A DNA stretch of 13,170 bases from VMCP01 sp965659745 (GTDB lineage Bacteria; Bacteroidota; Bacteroidia; NS11-12g; UBA955), in assembly GCA_965659745.1 (NCBI GenBank), contig CBFHXF010000051.1:1-13170 (forward strand). Reading direction: 5' to 3'. Shown in pieces: positions 6,098 through 13,170 of this stretch. The number at the start of each line of letters is the position of its first letter. Within the stretch, counting starts at the first letter, position 1. The position numbers and the translations under genes were made by a program. The notes under the pieces were generated by a model. It did not search any database. It was not told the origin of the DNA and saw nothing but the letters and a program-made list of their open reading frames with translations.

Positions 6098-6748
6098 TTG
6101 ATTTCTTGTAGAAATATTACCAAATCCTATGGAAATGTGCAGATCCTTAAAGGAATCGATCTGTTTGTGCCCGAAAAGGAAATACTTTGCATCACGGGCG
6201 AAAGTGGTGCTGGAAAAAGCACCTTGTTGCATACCATCGGTTCGCTCATCAAGCCCGATTCAGGAACCATAAATATTGATGGTGTTGAAAGTGCAACCTT
6301 AAAGGGGAATGAATTGGCGAAATTTCGCAATGAAAAATTGGGATTCATTTTTCAATTTCATCAACTTATAGCGGAACTAAGTGCCTTAGAAAACGCCATG
6401 ATGCCCTTGCTCATTGCGGGTATAGATAAAAAAACGGCTCAAAAACAAGCCACAGAGAGATTGGTTTATTTTGGCTTGGGCGATCGTTTGGAGCACAAAC
6501 CTTCACAGCTATCAGGAGGAGAACAACAACGGGTATCAATTGCCCGTGCGTTGGCTAGAAATCCTAAAGTGATTTTAGCCGATGAACCTAGTGGGAATTT
6601 AGATTCAAAAAATGCCAAACTCATTCATGAGTGGTTCTTGAAAATGCGCGATGATTTCAATCTGACTTTTGTAATCGTAACCCATAATTTAGAATTAGCG
6701 CAAATGGCAGACCGCCGAATTGTACTGTCCGACGGTCAAATCCATTAA
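6098..6748 (+). CDS. lolD: LolD/MacB-type ABC transporter ATPase
   Basis: From a TTG at 6098 the product has 216 residues and begins MISCRNITKSYGNVQILKGI, the usual LolD opening. A TTG at 6086 would add four residues. No in-frame ATG exists before the Q-loop, so a non-ATG start is required. Visible motifs are Walker A GESGAGKS (34-41), Q-loop Gln86, signature LSGGEQQR (138-145), Walker B VILADEP (158-164) and switch His196. In this family the ATPase drives extraction of lipoproteins from the inner membrane (LolCDE) or a MacB-type export pump. No permease gene is adjacent, so the partner, and hence LolD versus another subgroup, is unproven. Its promoter is in the spacer shared with sucC, and its downstream neighbour is convergent. 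Confidence 0.88.
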   Translation: MISCRNITKSYGNVQILKGIDLFVPEKEILCITGESGAGKSTLLHTIGSLIKPDSGTINIDGVESATLKGNELAKFRNEKLGFIFQFHQLIAELSALENAMMPLLIAGIDKKTAQKQATERLVYFGLGDRLEHKPSQLSGGEQQRVSIARALARNPKVILADEPSGNLDSKNAKLIHEWFLKMRDDFNLTFVIVTHNLELAQMADRRIVLSDGQIH

Positions 6749-6764
6749 CCACATTTACACTTGA

Positions 6765-6794
6765 GCTACCTTACATCGTGAGACACAAGGTAGC
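6765..6794. other. Inverted repeat between convergent genes
   Basis: GCTACCTT (6765-6772) and AAGGTAGC (6787-6794) form a perfect 8-base-pair stem with a 14-base loop. It lies between the stops at 6748 and 6807. No T-run follows on either strand, so it is not a canonical intrinsic terminator, but it may stop or protect the 3' ends of both transcripts. Confidence 0.5.
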
Positions 6795-6806
6795 ATCTAA
6801 ATTATC

Positions 6807-7952
6807 TTAAAACGTATTGGCTTGGTATCGTTCTTTACCGTTCCAACCCATAGAAATTCCAAATCGCAATCCATTATTTCCCGGTACCAAAAACAAGTTT
6901 ACAGGTAAATTTAATTTGCCAGATTTAATGGTTTTACCCGCGGCAAATAAAAATCCGTAGGTAATTTGAGTTATACCTCGACTGTCGGGTCTGCTTTCGA
7001 TACTTTTGCCAAGGCTACCGGCTTCTTCTTCCAAACTTCTTGGGCCGGTGGCAGAAATAATAAATTGATCTTGATCATTTAGATAGCCATCTGAATATTT
7101 TGATAAACTAAAGGTAGGACCAAAGGCAAACTCCCATCCGTTGGTATTGTTTCTCAATCCGTTTAACAACGTAACGCTAGGAATGAACTGTCCTTGATCT
7201 AAACCGGTAATCATCGGAATGAATTCGAATAAGGCTTGGAAATTTCCCTCGTTCAAATATTGCTTTTCAAATTGGTATCCAAATTGGAACATGTACGGAT
7301 TTCCACCGTATCCGCCTTCGGCTTCAGGTCGGGTTAAAACATTGGCTAAATATCCGGTAGCAAAGGTGGCACCCATACGCGGACCGTCGGAACGCAATCT
7401 TAAGGTATAGGGATTGTTCACGGTATTGTCGAATTCGGTTCGTTGGGTCAGCTTGTTTACCATGTCTTGGTCGTTAGGTAAGTTGAACATTTCGTTCAAG
7501 CAAATACGCATCATCTGTAATTCGCTGCCGGGAATGATCAAGAACTCTTTAATTTTAACCAATTCAAAAACACCGGTTTTTACGTCTAGTATGCGCAACG
7601 TAATGTTTAGGTTGTCGCCAAGTTGTGAAATACTGCCGGTAAACATTTTGTCTACTTTCAGTTTAGCGCCAATTTCCTTTAGGCAAATTTTAGAAAAACA
7701 ACCGCTGAGAGAAAGGCTATCGCGTCTGGACAAGTACTCTAAATCGTAACGGTCCATTACCTCATATTGGTCGATTCGCATTAATTCGTTAATCGCAAAT
7801 TGAATGGCTTGCGCCCCGTTCATTTTATGTCCTCTTACATCAATATCGGTTACTGCGATTGTAGGTTTGCTCTCTTGTGATTTTAGGTTTGAAAAACTTC
7901 CCCAGAATAACAATAGGGCAATGCTGCTTTTGATTAATTGTTTGATTTTCAT
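6807..7952 (-). CDS. CsgG/FlgO-like domain protein with outer-membrane beta-rich C-terminus
   Basis: The 381-residue product has a signal peptide (MKIKQLIKSS, then IALLLFWGSF) with cleavage probably near residue 25. Residues 30-135 resemble the CsgG/FlgO/TolB-N-like fold found in envelope assembly proteins: KPTIAVTDIDVRG, YEVMDRYDLEYL, CFSKICLKEIGAKLKVDKMFTG, then LNITLRILDVKTGVFE. Cys85 and Cys90 may pair. From about residue 180 the sequence is Gly- and aromatic-rich with alternating strands and ends in Phe381, as outer-membrane barrels do. I therefore infer an outer-membrane protein with a periplasmic N-terminal domain. It lacks a lipobox, unlike CsgG itself. No curli or secretion genes are nearby, so its function is unknown. 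It diverges from the HTH-regulator operon. Confidence 0.62.
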   Translation of the reverse strand: MKIKQLIKSSIALLLFWGSFSNLKSQESKPTIAVTDIDVRGHKMNGAQAIQFAINELMRIDQYEVMDRYDLEYLSRRDSLSLSGCFSKICLKEIGAKLKVDKMFTGSISQLGDNLNITLRILDVKTGVFELVKIKEFLIIPGSELQMMRICLNEMFNLPNDQDMVNKLTQRTEFDNTVNNPYTLRLRSDGPRMGATFATGYLANVLTRPEAEGGYGGNPYMFQFGYQFEKQYLNEGNFQALFEFIPMITGLDQGQFIPSVTLLNGLRNNTNGWEFAFGPTFSLSKYSDGYLNDQDQFIISATGPRSLEEEAGSLGKSIESRPDSRGITQITYGFLFAAGKTIKSGKLNLPVNLFLVPGNNGLRFGISMGWNGKERYQANTF

Positions 7953-8001
7953 AATTTGTAGCTTTAGTGTGGAGCAATATTCGTGAGTATTGCATCTTGC
8001 G

Positions 8002-8030
8002 CCCTACGGATTTGCCGTAAGGGTTTTTTT
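8002..8030 (+). promoter_or_regulatory. Terminator-like hairpin in the divergent spacer
   Basis: CCCTACGG (8002-8009) pairs with CCGTAAGGG (8015-8023), with one bulged A and the loop ATTTG, followed by seven T residues. It has the form of a plus-strand intrinsic terminator, yet no plus-strand gene ends here. It could be a leader attenuator for the regulator operon, or the palindrome could be a protein site instead. Confidence 0.45.
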
Positions 8031-8053
8031 CATTTTACGGAAAATCCGTAAAA
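8005..8053. promoter_or_regulatory. Two TACGG-N5-CCGTA palindromes, candidate operators
   Basis: TACGG-ATTTG-CCGTA (8005-8019) and TACGG-AAAAT-CCGTA (8036-8050) share the same half-sites and the same five-base gap, with centres exactly 31 bases apart (about three DNA turns). The second extends to a perfect 9-3-9 inverted repeat at 8033-8053. A single CCGTA half-site lies at 8084-8088. All five lie between the starts of the CsgG-like gene and the HTH-regulator gene. Confidence 0.6.
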
Positions 8054-8138
8054 CCGTTCCAAAACAATGTTTAATATTGCTAACCGTAAGAAAATCATTT
8101 AAGCAATTTGCATTAATACATAATAATAACACCCTTTT

Positions 8139-9137
8139 ATGGATACAAGACCGCATCAAATCAGTTTCATAGCTACATTAAAAAGAGCGATTCCTGCTAA
8201 TTTGAATTTGGCCGATGAAGTATCGGAATTACTGGAAATCAGTGCCGACAGTGCCTACAGACGTCTTCGTGGGGAAACCGATATTACCTTGGAAGAAATG
8301 GTGCTTTTGGCAAAAACCTATAATATTTCTTTAGACAGTGCCTTAATGAGCAGTTCGAAAATGGTCAGCTTTCGTACCAATGAGTTAAGTACCGAAGTAT
8401 CTGGATTTGCAGATTATTTGAGTGTATTGCATTCTGATTTGAAATGGATTCGTCAATGGCCCAATGCGCAAATCACCTATGCCGCTGAGGATTTGCCCGT
8501 TTTCTATCATTTTTTCTTCCCGCAATTGGCGCGATTTAAAATGGTATATTGGAATAAATCGATTCTAGGAAATACCCAATTGAATAGCGCTTTTGTGGAA
8601 GACGTGCATATTCCAGATAGCTGGAGGTCGGAAGTCCCTAAAATTATTGAAGTCTTTTCTCAAATGCCATCAGTCGAAATTTGGCATGAAGACACCCTGA
8701 AAAGTACGCTCAAACAAATAGAATATTATGCACTCGTTGGGTATTTCAAACAAAAAGACACCTTGAATTCATTGATGGTAGAATTAGAAAACCTGATAAA
8801 TATGGTAAAAATGCAAGCGGAACACGGACATAAATACAATCCGATGACCCAATCTTTCTTAGACACACCCTTTGCCATGTATGCTAGCGAAGTAATGATC
8901 GGGAATAATTGCGTATTGCTTAATTCCGATGTGCAAAATGCTACCTATATAAGTTACAATACGTTTAATTTTATCCAAACCAAAAACGATACGTTCAATC
9001 ACCAGACCATAGAGTGGACAAAAAATTTATTGTCAAAAAGCAATAGAATAAGCGAAGTTTCCGAAATTGGCAGGGCGAAATACTTCAATAAGCAATTGCA
9101 ACAAATTGAAGATTTGCGACAACGCTTGTTGCTATGA
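8139..9137 (+). CDS. BetR-like helix-turn-helix regulator
   Basis: This 332-residue protein starts at an ATG with no clear Shine-Dalgarno sequence. Residues 21-68 (NLADEVSELLEISADSAYRRLRGETDITLEEM and onward to YNISLDSAL) form an XRE/BetR-like DNA-binding HTH of a kind common in Bacteroidota, where SAYRRLRGE is the likely recognition helix. The remaining 260 or so residues are mostly helical with several aromatic residues (YHFFFPQLARF, EYYALVGYF). I do not recognise a ligand-binding fold there. The stop overlaps the recQ start by four bases (ATGA), so translation of the two is probably coupled. The upstream spacer holds the palindromic sites, which this protein may bind, either on its own operon or on the divergent CsgG-like gene. 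That link is inference. Confidence 0.75.
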   Translation: MDTRPHQISFIATLKRAIPANLNLADEVSELLEISADSAYRRLRGETDITLEEMVLLAKTYNISLDSALMSSSKMVSFRTNELSTEVSGFADYLSVLHSDLKWIRQWPNAQITYAAEDLPVFYHFFFPQLARFKMVYWNKSILGNTQLNSAFVEDVHIPDSWRSEVPKIIEVFSQMPSVEIWHEDTLKSTLKQIEYYALVGYFKQKDTLNSLMVELENLINMVKMQAEHGHKYNPMTQSFLDTPFAMYASEVMIGNNCVLLNSDVQNATYISYNTFNFIQTKNDTFNHQTIEWTKNLLSKSNRISEVSEIGRAKYFNKQLQQIEDLRQRLLL

Positions 9138-11026
9138 CGGACCAGCCAGAGGTAATTTTAAAAAAACATTGGGGCTACGACCAATTTAGACCCGGTCAAC
9201 GGTCTATCGTAGATTCTATATTACAAGGAAAAGATACGCTTGCCTTACTGCCTACCGGTGGGGGCAAAAGTATCTGTTTTCAAGTGCCCGGAATCATACT
9301 GCCAGGCTTGGCATTGGTGGTTTCTCCTCTTATTGCCTTAATGAAAGATCAAGTAGACGGACTGCTAAAAAGAGATGTTTCGGCTGCGTTTTTAAATAGC
9401 GGACAATCGTTCCGAGAGCAAAAGCAAATTATGGAAAATGCCCTTCAAGGTCATTACCAGTTTTTATACATCGCTCCCGAGCGCCTTCTTTCAGAATCTT
9501 TCCGTGAATACCTCCCAAATTTGAAGGTGTCTTGCCTCATCGTTGATGAAGCCCATTGTATTTCTATGTGGGGAAGCGATTTTAGGCCCTCATTCCGTAA
9601 AATTAGTGAAGTCCGTGAACTACTTCCCCCGAAAGTTCCGGTAGCGGCGTTCACGGCCAGTGCACCCCAATGGATACAAGAAGACATCATTGCCGGATTA
9701 AAGCTCCACAATCCCGATATACATCAAGGTGCTTTCGGTCGCGACAATTTGGTGTTTCAATCCATTCAAGCCAGCAATAAATCGGCCCTGCTGCTGCAAG
9801 CTCTGAAAAACACCAAAGGTTGTTCTATCGTATTTGCCCCAACTCGAAAAGCCGTTCAAGAAACCGCGGTATGGTTGCAAAGCGAAGGCATTTCCGCGCA
9901 CTATTATCACGGTGGATTGCCCAATCAAGAACGTTCCCAAAAACAACAAGAATGGATAGAAGACAAAGTGCGGGTCATGGTGTGCACCAATGCCTTTGGA
10001 ATGGGCGTGGATAAACCCGATGTGCGCTACGTTTTTCATACGGCACCCAGCACCACACCTGAAGACTATTATCAAGAATCGGGTAGGGCAGGCCGCGATG
10101 GAAAACGCAGTTTTTGTGTGCTTTTTCATGAGGAAAGCGATTGGATACGGGCCAAAGAACATATCGAAATGCAGCATCCCACCGAAGCCCAAATTAAAAG
10201 GGTGTATCATGCCGCAATGAATGCCATTGGAATTTCGCCCGGACATGGACTTCATAATACCTATCCATTGAACTATATGGAAACGGCTAAAAAATACCGA
10301 ATTCCGGTTTCGGAATTTTATTATTCATTGCGCGCGCTCGAAAAATTGGGTTGGGTGGAGCTCAACGAAGGCATTAAAACACAGTCGCGGTTTATGTTTA
10401 CCGCCGATTATGCCGAAGTCTATGATTTTAAAATTCGCTATGCCCAATACGAAGGATTAATAGATGTTTTATTGCGATCTTACGGCGGCGTTTTTGAATC
10501 ATATGCCTCTTTTCAAGAGCTTCAAATTGCCAAGCGGCTTCGAAAAGAACCCGATTTAGTAGTAAAAATGTTAAAAATGCTTCAAAAACAGCGTTTGATT
10601 GACTATGTTCCACAAAGCTTAGATCCCTTAATTACCTTGTTAGAACCGCGTGTGATGTATCCGAGCATTAACATGGAGCAGTTAGATGAATTAAAAAAAC
10701 GCCGCTTGCAATCGCTCAAAAGCCTACAAGCCTATGCCCATCAAGAAGCGTGTAGGTCCGCGTTTTGGATTCATTACTTTACCCAAATACAGAGTGCCGA
10801 TTGTGGTTCTTGCGATGTCTGCAAACGAAAATCTCCCGAACATTCGGTGGCTCATATAGAAGTTCAAATCATTAAAATGCTTCAATCTGGAATGAGCGAT
10901 TTGCATGAAATAACCCATAACTTTCCATTGGCGCAGCGGAAACTGTTTTTAGAAGTACTCGAAAGACTTTTAGATAAGGGTAATATTCAAAAAACCGAAT
11001 CCAATCAGTTAATTTTGATGCCTTGA
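9134..11026 (+). CDS. recQ: RecQ-family ATP-dependent DNA helicase
   Basis: The 630-residue product is a 3'-5' DNA helicase of the RecQ family, used in recombinational repair. Visible motifs: motif 0 YDQFRPGQ (15-22), Walker A LPTGGGKS (39-46), VSPLIALMKDQ (63-73), DEAHCISMWGSDFRPSF (138-154), TASAP (174-178), TNAFGMGVDKPDVR (285-298) and motif VI QESGRAGRDG (314-323). Two positions differ from the usual ISQWGHDFRP and TATA forms. A zinc-binding region follows near 540-565, with one Cys in EACRSAF and three in DCGSCDVC. The tail is a short winged-helix-like region; no HRDC domain is apparent. Many Bacteroidota carry more than one RecQ, so this may be the accessory copy. It overlaps the regulator by 4 bases upstream and the glycosyltransferase by 4 bases downstream. 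Confidence 0.95.
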   Translation: MTDQPEVILKKHWGYDQFRPGQRSIVDSILQGKDTLALLPTGGGKSICFQVPGIILPGLALVVSPLIALMKDQVDGLLKRDVSAAFLNSGQSFREQKQIMENALQGHYQFLYIAPERLLSESFREYLPNLKVSCLIVDEAHCISMWGSDFRPSFRKISEVRELLPPKVPVAAFTASAPQWIQEDIIAGLKLHNPDIHQGAFGRDNLVFQSIQASNKSALLLQALKNTKGCSIVFAPTRKAVQETAVWLQSEGISAHYYHGGLPNQERSQKQQEWIEDKVRVMVCTNAFGMGVDKPDVRYVFHTAPSTTPEDYYQESGRAGRDGKRSFCVLFHEESDWIRAKEHIEMQHPTEAQIKRVYHAAMNAIGISPGHGLHNTYPLNYMETAKKYRIPVSEFYYSLRALEKLGWVELNEGIKTQSRFMFTADYAEVYDFKIRYAQYEGLIDVLLRSYGGVFESYASFQELQIAKRLRKEPDLVVKMLKMLQKQRLIDYVPQSLDPLITLLEPRVMYPSINMEQLDELKKRRLQSLKSLQAYAHQEACRSAFWIHYFTQIQSADCGSCDVCKRKSPEHSVAHIEVQIIKMLQSGMSDLHEITHNFPLAQRKLFLEVLERLLDKGNIQKTESNQLILMP

Positions 11027-12123
11027 AAATCCTTTTTACGGTAACAAACGATTTAAATTCCGATCAGCGCATGATTCGAACGTGTACCGTATTGCACAAT
11101 GAAGGACATTCGGTTTGTCTCATCGGAAGAGTAAAAAACGATTCTTTACCTCTGCAAACAAGAGGTTTTAGTCAAAAAAGATTGAATTGCTGGTTCCAAA
11201 AAGGCAAGTTCTTTTATATAGAATATAATATTCGCCTTTTTTTTTATTTGTTATTTCAAAATGCCGACGCGCTCTGTTCCGTAGATTTAGACACGGCTTT
11301 ACCAGGAAAATGGCTCAAGAAATTAAAAAAATGGAGGTGGATTATCGATGCTCACGAATGGTTTCCGTACGTGCCAGAAGTAGCAAGAAGACCTAAAATT
11401 CAACGGTTTTGGCTCTGGGTGGAAGCCCTTGTCATGCCCGCGGCAGATGATGTGTACACCGTAGGTAACGCCATCGCCAACGAATTAGAGAAATTGTACG
11501 CTCGTGAGGTTAAGGTTGTGAGAAATGCACCGTTTTTAGAAAGTAAATTGCCGCAAGTAAAGCTTCCCCCGGAAATAAAATTACCCAATCAACCCTTTAT
11601 TTTATACCAAGGGGCAGTGAACGAGGGAAGGGGATTAGAGCGCTTATTGGATATTTTGGAGCCTACCGATTTTCATTTAGTCATTGCAGGAGAAGGCGAT
11701 ATTTTGTCGGATTTACAGCAACGCGTGCGGCAATCTGCCTTAAACGGACGCATACACTTTTTGGGATTTGTGAGTCCGGTCGTTTTGCCCTTACTGACCG
11801 AGCGGGCTCGGGTAGGATACAACGTGTCGGAAGCGGTTTCAAAGAGTTACGAACTGTCGTTGAACAATAAATTTTTCGATTATACCCATGCCTTATTGCC
11901 TTCTGTGATTAACGATTTTGTGGAATACCGCAACCTTTGCGAAGAATTCCAAGTGGGCGTTTTGGTACACCACGACAATGAGGAAATTTATAAGGCCGTG
12001 CATGCGTTAATGAACGACGATAGTGTGTACCAGAAATACCGCGAAAATTGCAAAAAAGCGAGAGACGTATGGAATTGGCAGACAGAATCGCGAATTTTAC
12101 ATCAAATTTATTTCAATGCCTAA
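11023..12123 (+). CDS. GT4-like glycosyltransferase
   Basis: The start is a TTG at 11023 that overlaps the recQ stop as TTGA; it gives the standard opening MKILFTVTNDLNSDQRM and 366 residues. The N-terminal Rossmann half includes DAHEWFPYVPE (109-119). The C-terminal nucleotide-sugar half includes YQGAVNEGRGLERLLD (195-210), VIAGEGD (220-226) and ELSLNNKFFDY, in the place of the GT4 donor-binding Glu motif. Such enzymes add sugars to lipid-linked glycans or surface polysaccharide at the inner membrane face. The acceptor and sugar are unknown. A run of nine T (11237-11245) encodes residues 72-75 and could slip. The 3' end overlaps the next glycosyltransferase by 8 bases. Confidence 0.9.
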   Translation: MKILFTVTNDLNSDQRMIRTCTVLHNEGHSVCLIGRVKNDSLPLQTRGFSQKRLNCWFQKGKFFYIEYNIRLFFYLLFQNADALCSVDLDTALPGKWLKKLKKWRWIIDAHEWFPYVPEVARRPKIQRFWLWVEALVMPAADDVYTVGNAIANELEKLYAREVKVVRNAPFLESKLPQVKLPPEIKLPNQPFILYQGAVNEGRGLERLLDILEPTDFHLVIAGEGDILSDLQQRVRQSALNGRIHFLGFVSPVVLPLLTERARVGYNVSEAVSKSYELSLNNKFFDYTHALLPSVINDFVEYRNLCEEFQVGVLVHHDNEEIYKAVHALMNDDSVYQKYRENCKKARDVWNWQTESRILHQIYFNA

Positions 12124-13170
12124 GCACTTACATATAGTGGCCTTCGATTTGCCTTACCCACCTAACTACGGAGGTTCAACGGATATGTTTTTTAAATTAA
12201 AAGCATTTTCTATTCTAGATATCAAGGTTACGTTGCATGTGTTCTTGTATGGCGGCAAAAAGCCTTCGCGTGAACTGCGCGATGAGGTGCATGCATTATA
12301 TTATTATCCGCGAAAAAAATCCAATCCCTTTGCTGGGAAATTGCCCTTTATTGTTTCGAGTCGCAGTTCGGAAAAATTATTAAAACGATTGTCGGCCGAT
12401 GATGCGCCTATTTTGTTTGAAGGACTTCATACCACGCGTTATTTAGATCATCCGGCGTTGCAGCATAAACGTAAAATTGTACGGGCCCACAATGTGGAGC
12501 ACCATTATTACGAAGCCTTAGCTTTGGCAGAAGAGCGATGGTGGAAAACCTTGTTTTTCAAAACGGAAGCGCGAAAACTAAAGAACTACGAGCAAATTTT
12601 AGTCAAATCACAGGGGATAGCCGGAATTTCTCCGATGGAAACGGCCTATTTTCAATCGGAATATAAAAATGCGACGTACGTGCCTGCCTTTCATTCCAAT
12701 GAATCGGTACAATCTAAAATAGGCAAGGGTACCTATATATTATACCACGGAAACCTGTCTGTTCCCGAAAATAACCGCGCCGCGCTGTATTTGGCGCAAG
12801 AGGTTTTTCCTAAAACCAAAATGGATTGCATCATCGCGGGCAGCAGGCCCTCGAAGTCACTCCAAAAAGCTGTAGCCTTACATTCCAATATAAAATTAGT
12901 GGCCGACGTTGCGGCCGATCATATATTAGACCTCATTGCCAACGCACATGCAAACGTGCTGGTAACGTTTCAGTCAACAGGAATCAAACTGAAATTACTC
13001 AATTCGCTTTATCGAGGTCGTTTTGTAATTGCCAATCGGCCTATGGTTGAAGAAACAGGACTCGAATCGCTATGTTCGGTTGCGAATACGCCCTCGGAAA
13101 TGGTACAATTAATTGAAGAATTAAGCCATAAAACTGTCTCGGGGGAAGTCTTGGCGCAGCGCGAACAGGT
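12116..13170 (+). CDS. Second glycosyltransferase, C-terminus cut by window end
   Basis: From the ATG at 12116 the frame is open to the window end, giving 351 residues and no stop. The N-terminus has the GT4-style acceptor half: IVAFDLPYPPNYGGSTDMF (7-25), then FEGLHTT and RAHNVEHHYYEALA (123-136). The C-terminal half has ILYHGNLSVPENN (208-220), IIAGSRPS (239-246) and VTFQSTGIKLKLLNSLYRGR (283-302). MVEETGLE, which follows, is a pattern I associate with a Bacteroidota glycosyltransferase group. A tail of perhaps a few dozen residues is missing. It overlaps the previous glycosyltransferase gene by 8 bases and is probably translated from the same mRNA as the regulator and recQ. Sugar specificity cannot be read. 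Confidence 0.85.
   Translation, partial: MPKHLHIVAFDLPYPPNYGGSTDMFFKLKAFSILDIKVTLHVFLYGGKKPSRELRDEVHALYYYPRKKSNPFAGKLPFIVSSRSSEKLLKRLSADDAPILFEGLHTTRYLDHPALQHKRKIVRAHNVEHHYYEALALAEERWWKTLFFKTEARKLKNYEQILVKSQGIAGISPMETAYFQSEYKNATYVPAFHSNESVQSKIGKGTYILYHGNLSVPENNRAALYLAQEVFPKTKMDCIIAGSRPSKSLQKAVALHSNIKLVADVAADHILDLIANAHANVLVTFQSTGIKLKLLNSLYRGRFVIANRPMVEETGLESLCSVANTPSEMVQLIEELSHKTVSGEVLAQREQ

Noticed and set aside
9698..10255. 185-codon open frame on the minus strand inside recQ
   Set aside because: It is antisense to strongly conserved helicase motifs, its translation shows no recognisable domain, and nothing suggests a promoter for it.
12826..13050. 74-codon plus-strand frame
   Set aside because: It overlaps the second glycosyltransferase in a different frame; the glycosyltransferase frame holds the recognisable motifs.

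Overview
The window looks like ordinary chromosome from a member of the Bacteroidota. Four observations point there: promoters fit the TTTG-N19-21-TAnnTTTG pattern of that phylum rather than the E. coli consensus; there are families largely typical of the phylum (DUF6702, DUF3078, an azurin lipoprotein with a Thr/Glu-rich linker); Shine-Dalgarno sequences are essentially absent; and the HTH regulator is of a type common in this phylum. Order or genus cannot be read from this sequence. I see no rRNA, tRNA, CRISPR array, insertion sequence, prophage or toxin-antitoxin gene. No stretch over 300 bases lacks a gene.

Left part (1-2340): an M1-family aminopeptidase, cut by the window start, lies directly downstream of a HupE/UreJ-type membrane protein on the minus strand. 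A DUF6702 secreted protein is divergent on the plus strand. These three may form one functional unit, a membrane metal transporter-like protein with an exported partner domain, but its role is not established. Next (2340-4690) come three exported proteins on the minus strand, each apparently its own transcription unit: a lipocalin-like lipoprotein, a lipid-anchored azurin-type blue copper protein with all four copper-binding side chains, and a DUF3078 outer-membrane protein. The lipoprotein gene is bracketed by two copies of a 39-base sequence carrying the same terminator hairpin.

Middle part (4727-7952): sucC (succinyl-CoA synthetase beta, TCA cycle) on the minus strand is divergent from a LolD/MacB-type ABC ATPase with a TTG start. 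A minus-strand gene then encodes a CsgG/FlgO-like N-terminal domain joined to a probable outer-membrane beta-rich domain.

Right part (7953-13170): a 186-base divergent spacer carries two TACGG-N5-CCGTA palindromes exactly 31 bases apart plus a fifth half-site. It faces a tightly overlapping plus-strand operon: BetR-like HTH regulator, RecQ-family helicase, and two GT4-like glycosyltransferases, the last cut by the window end. Each junction overlaps by 4-8 bases, so translation is probably coupled. The pairing of a regulator and DNA helicase with surface-glycan enzymes, and the palindrome array beside it, are the most noteworthy signals. I did not find a clearly new defence or mobile system.
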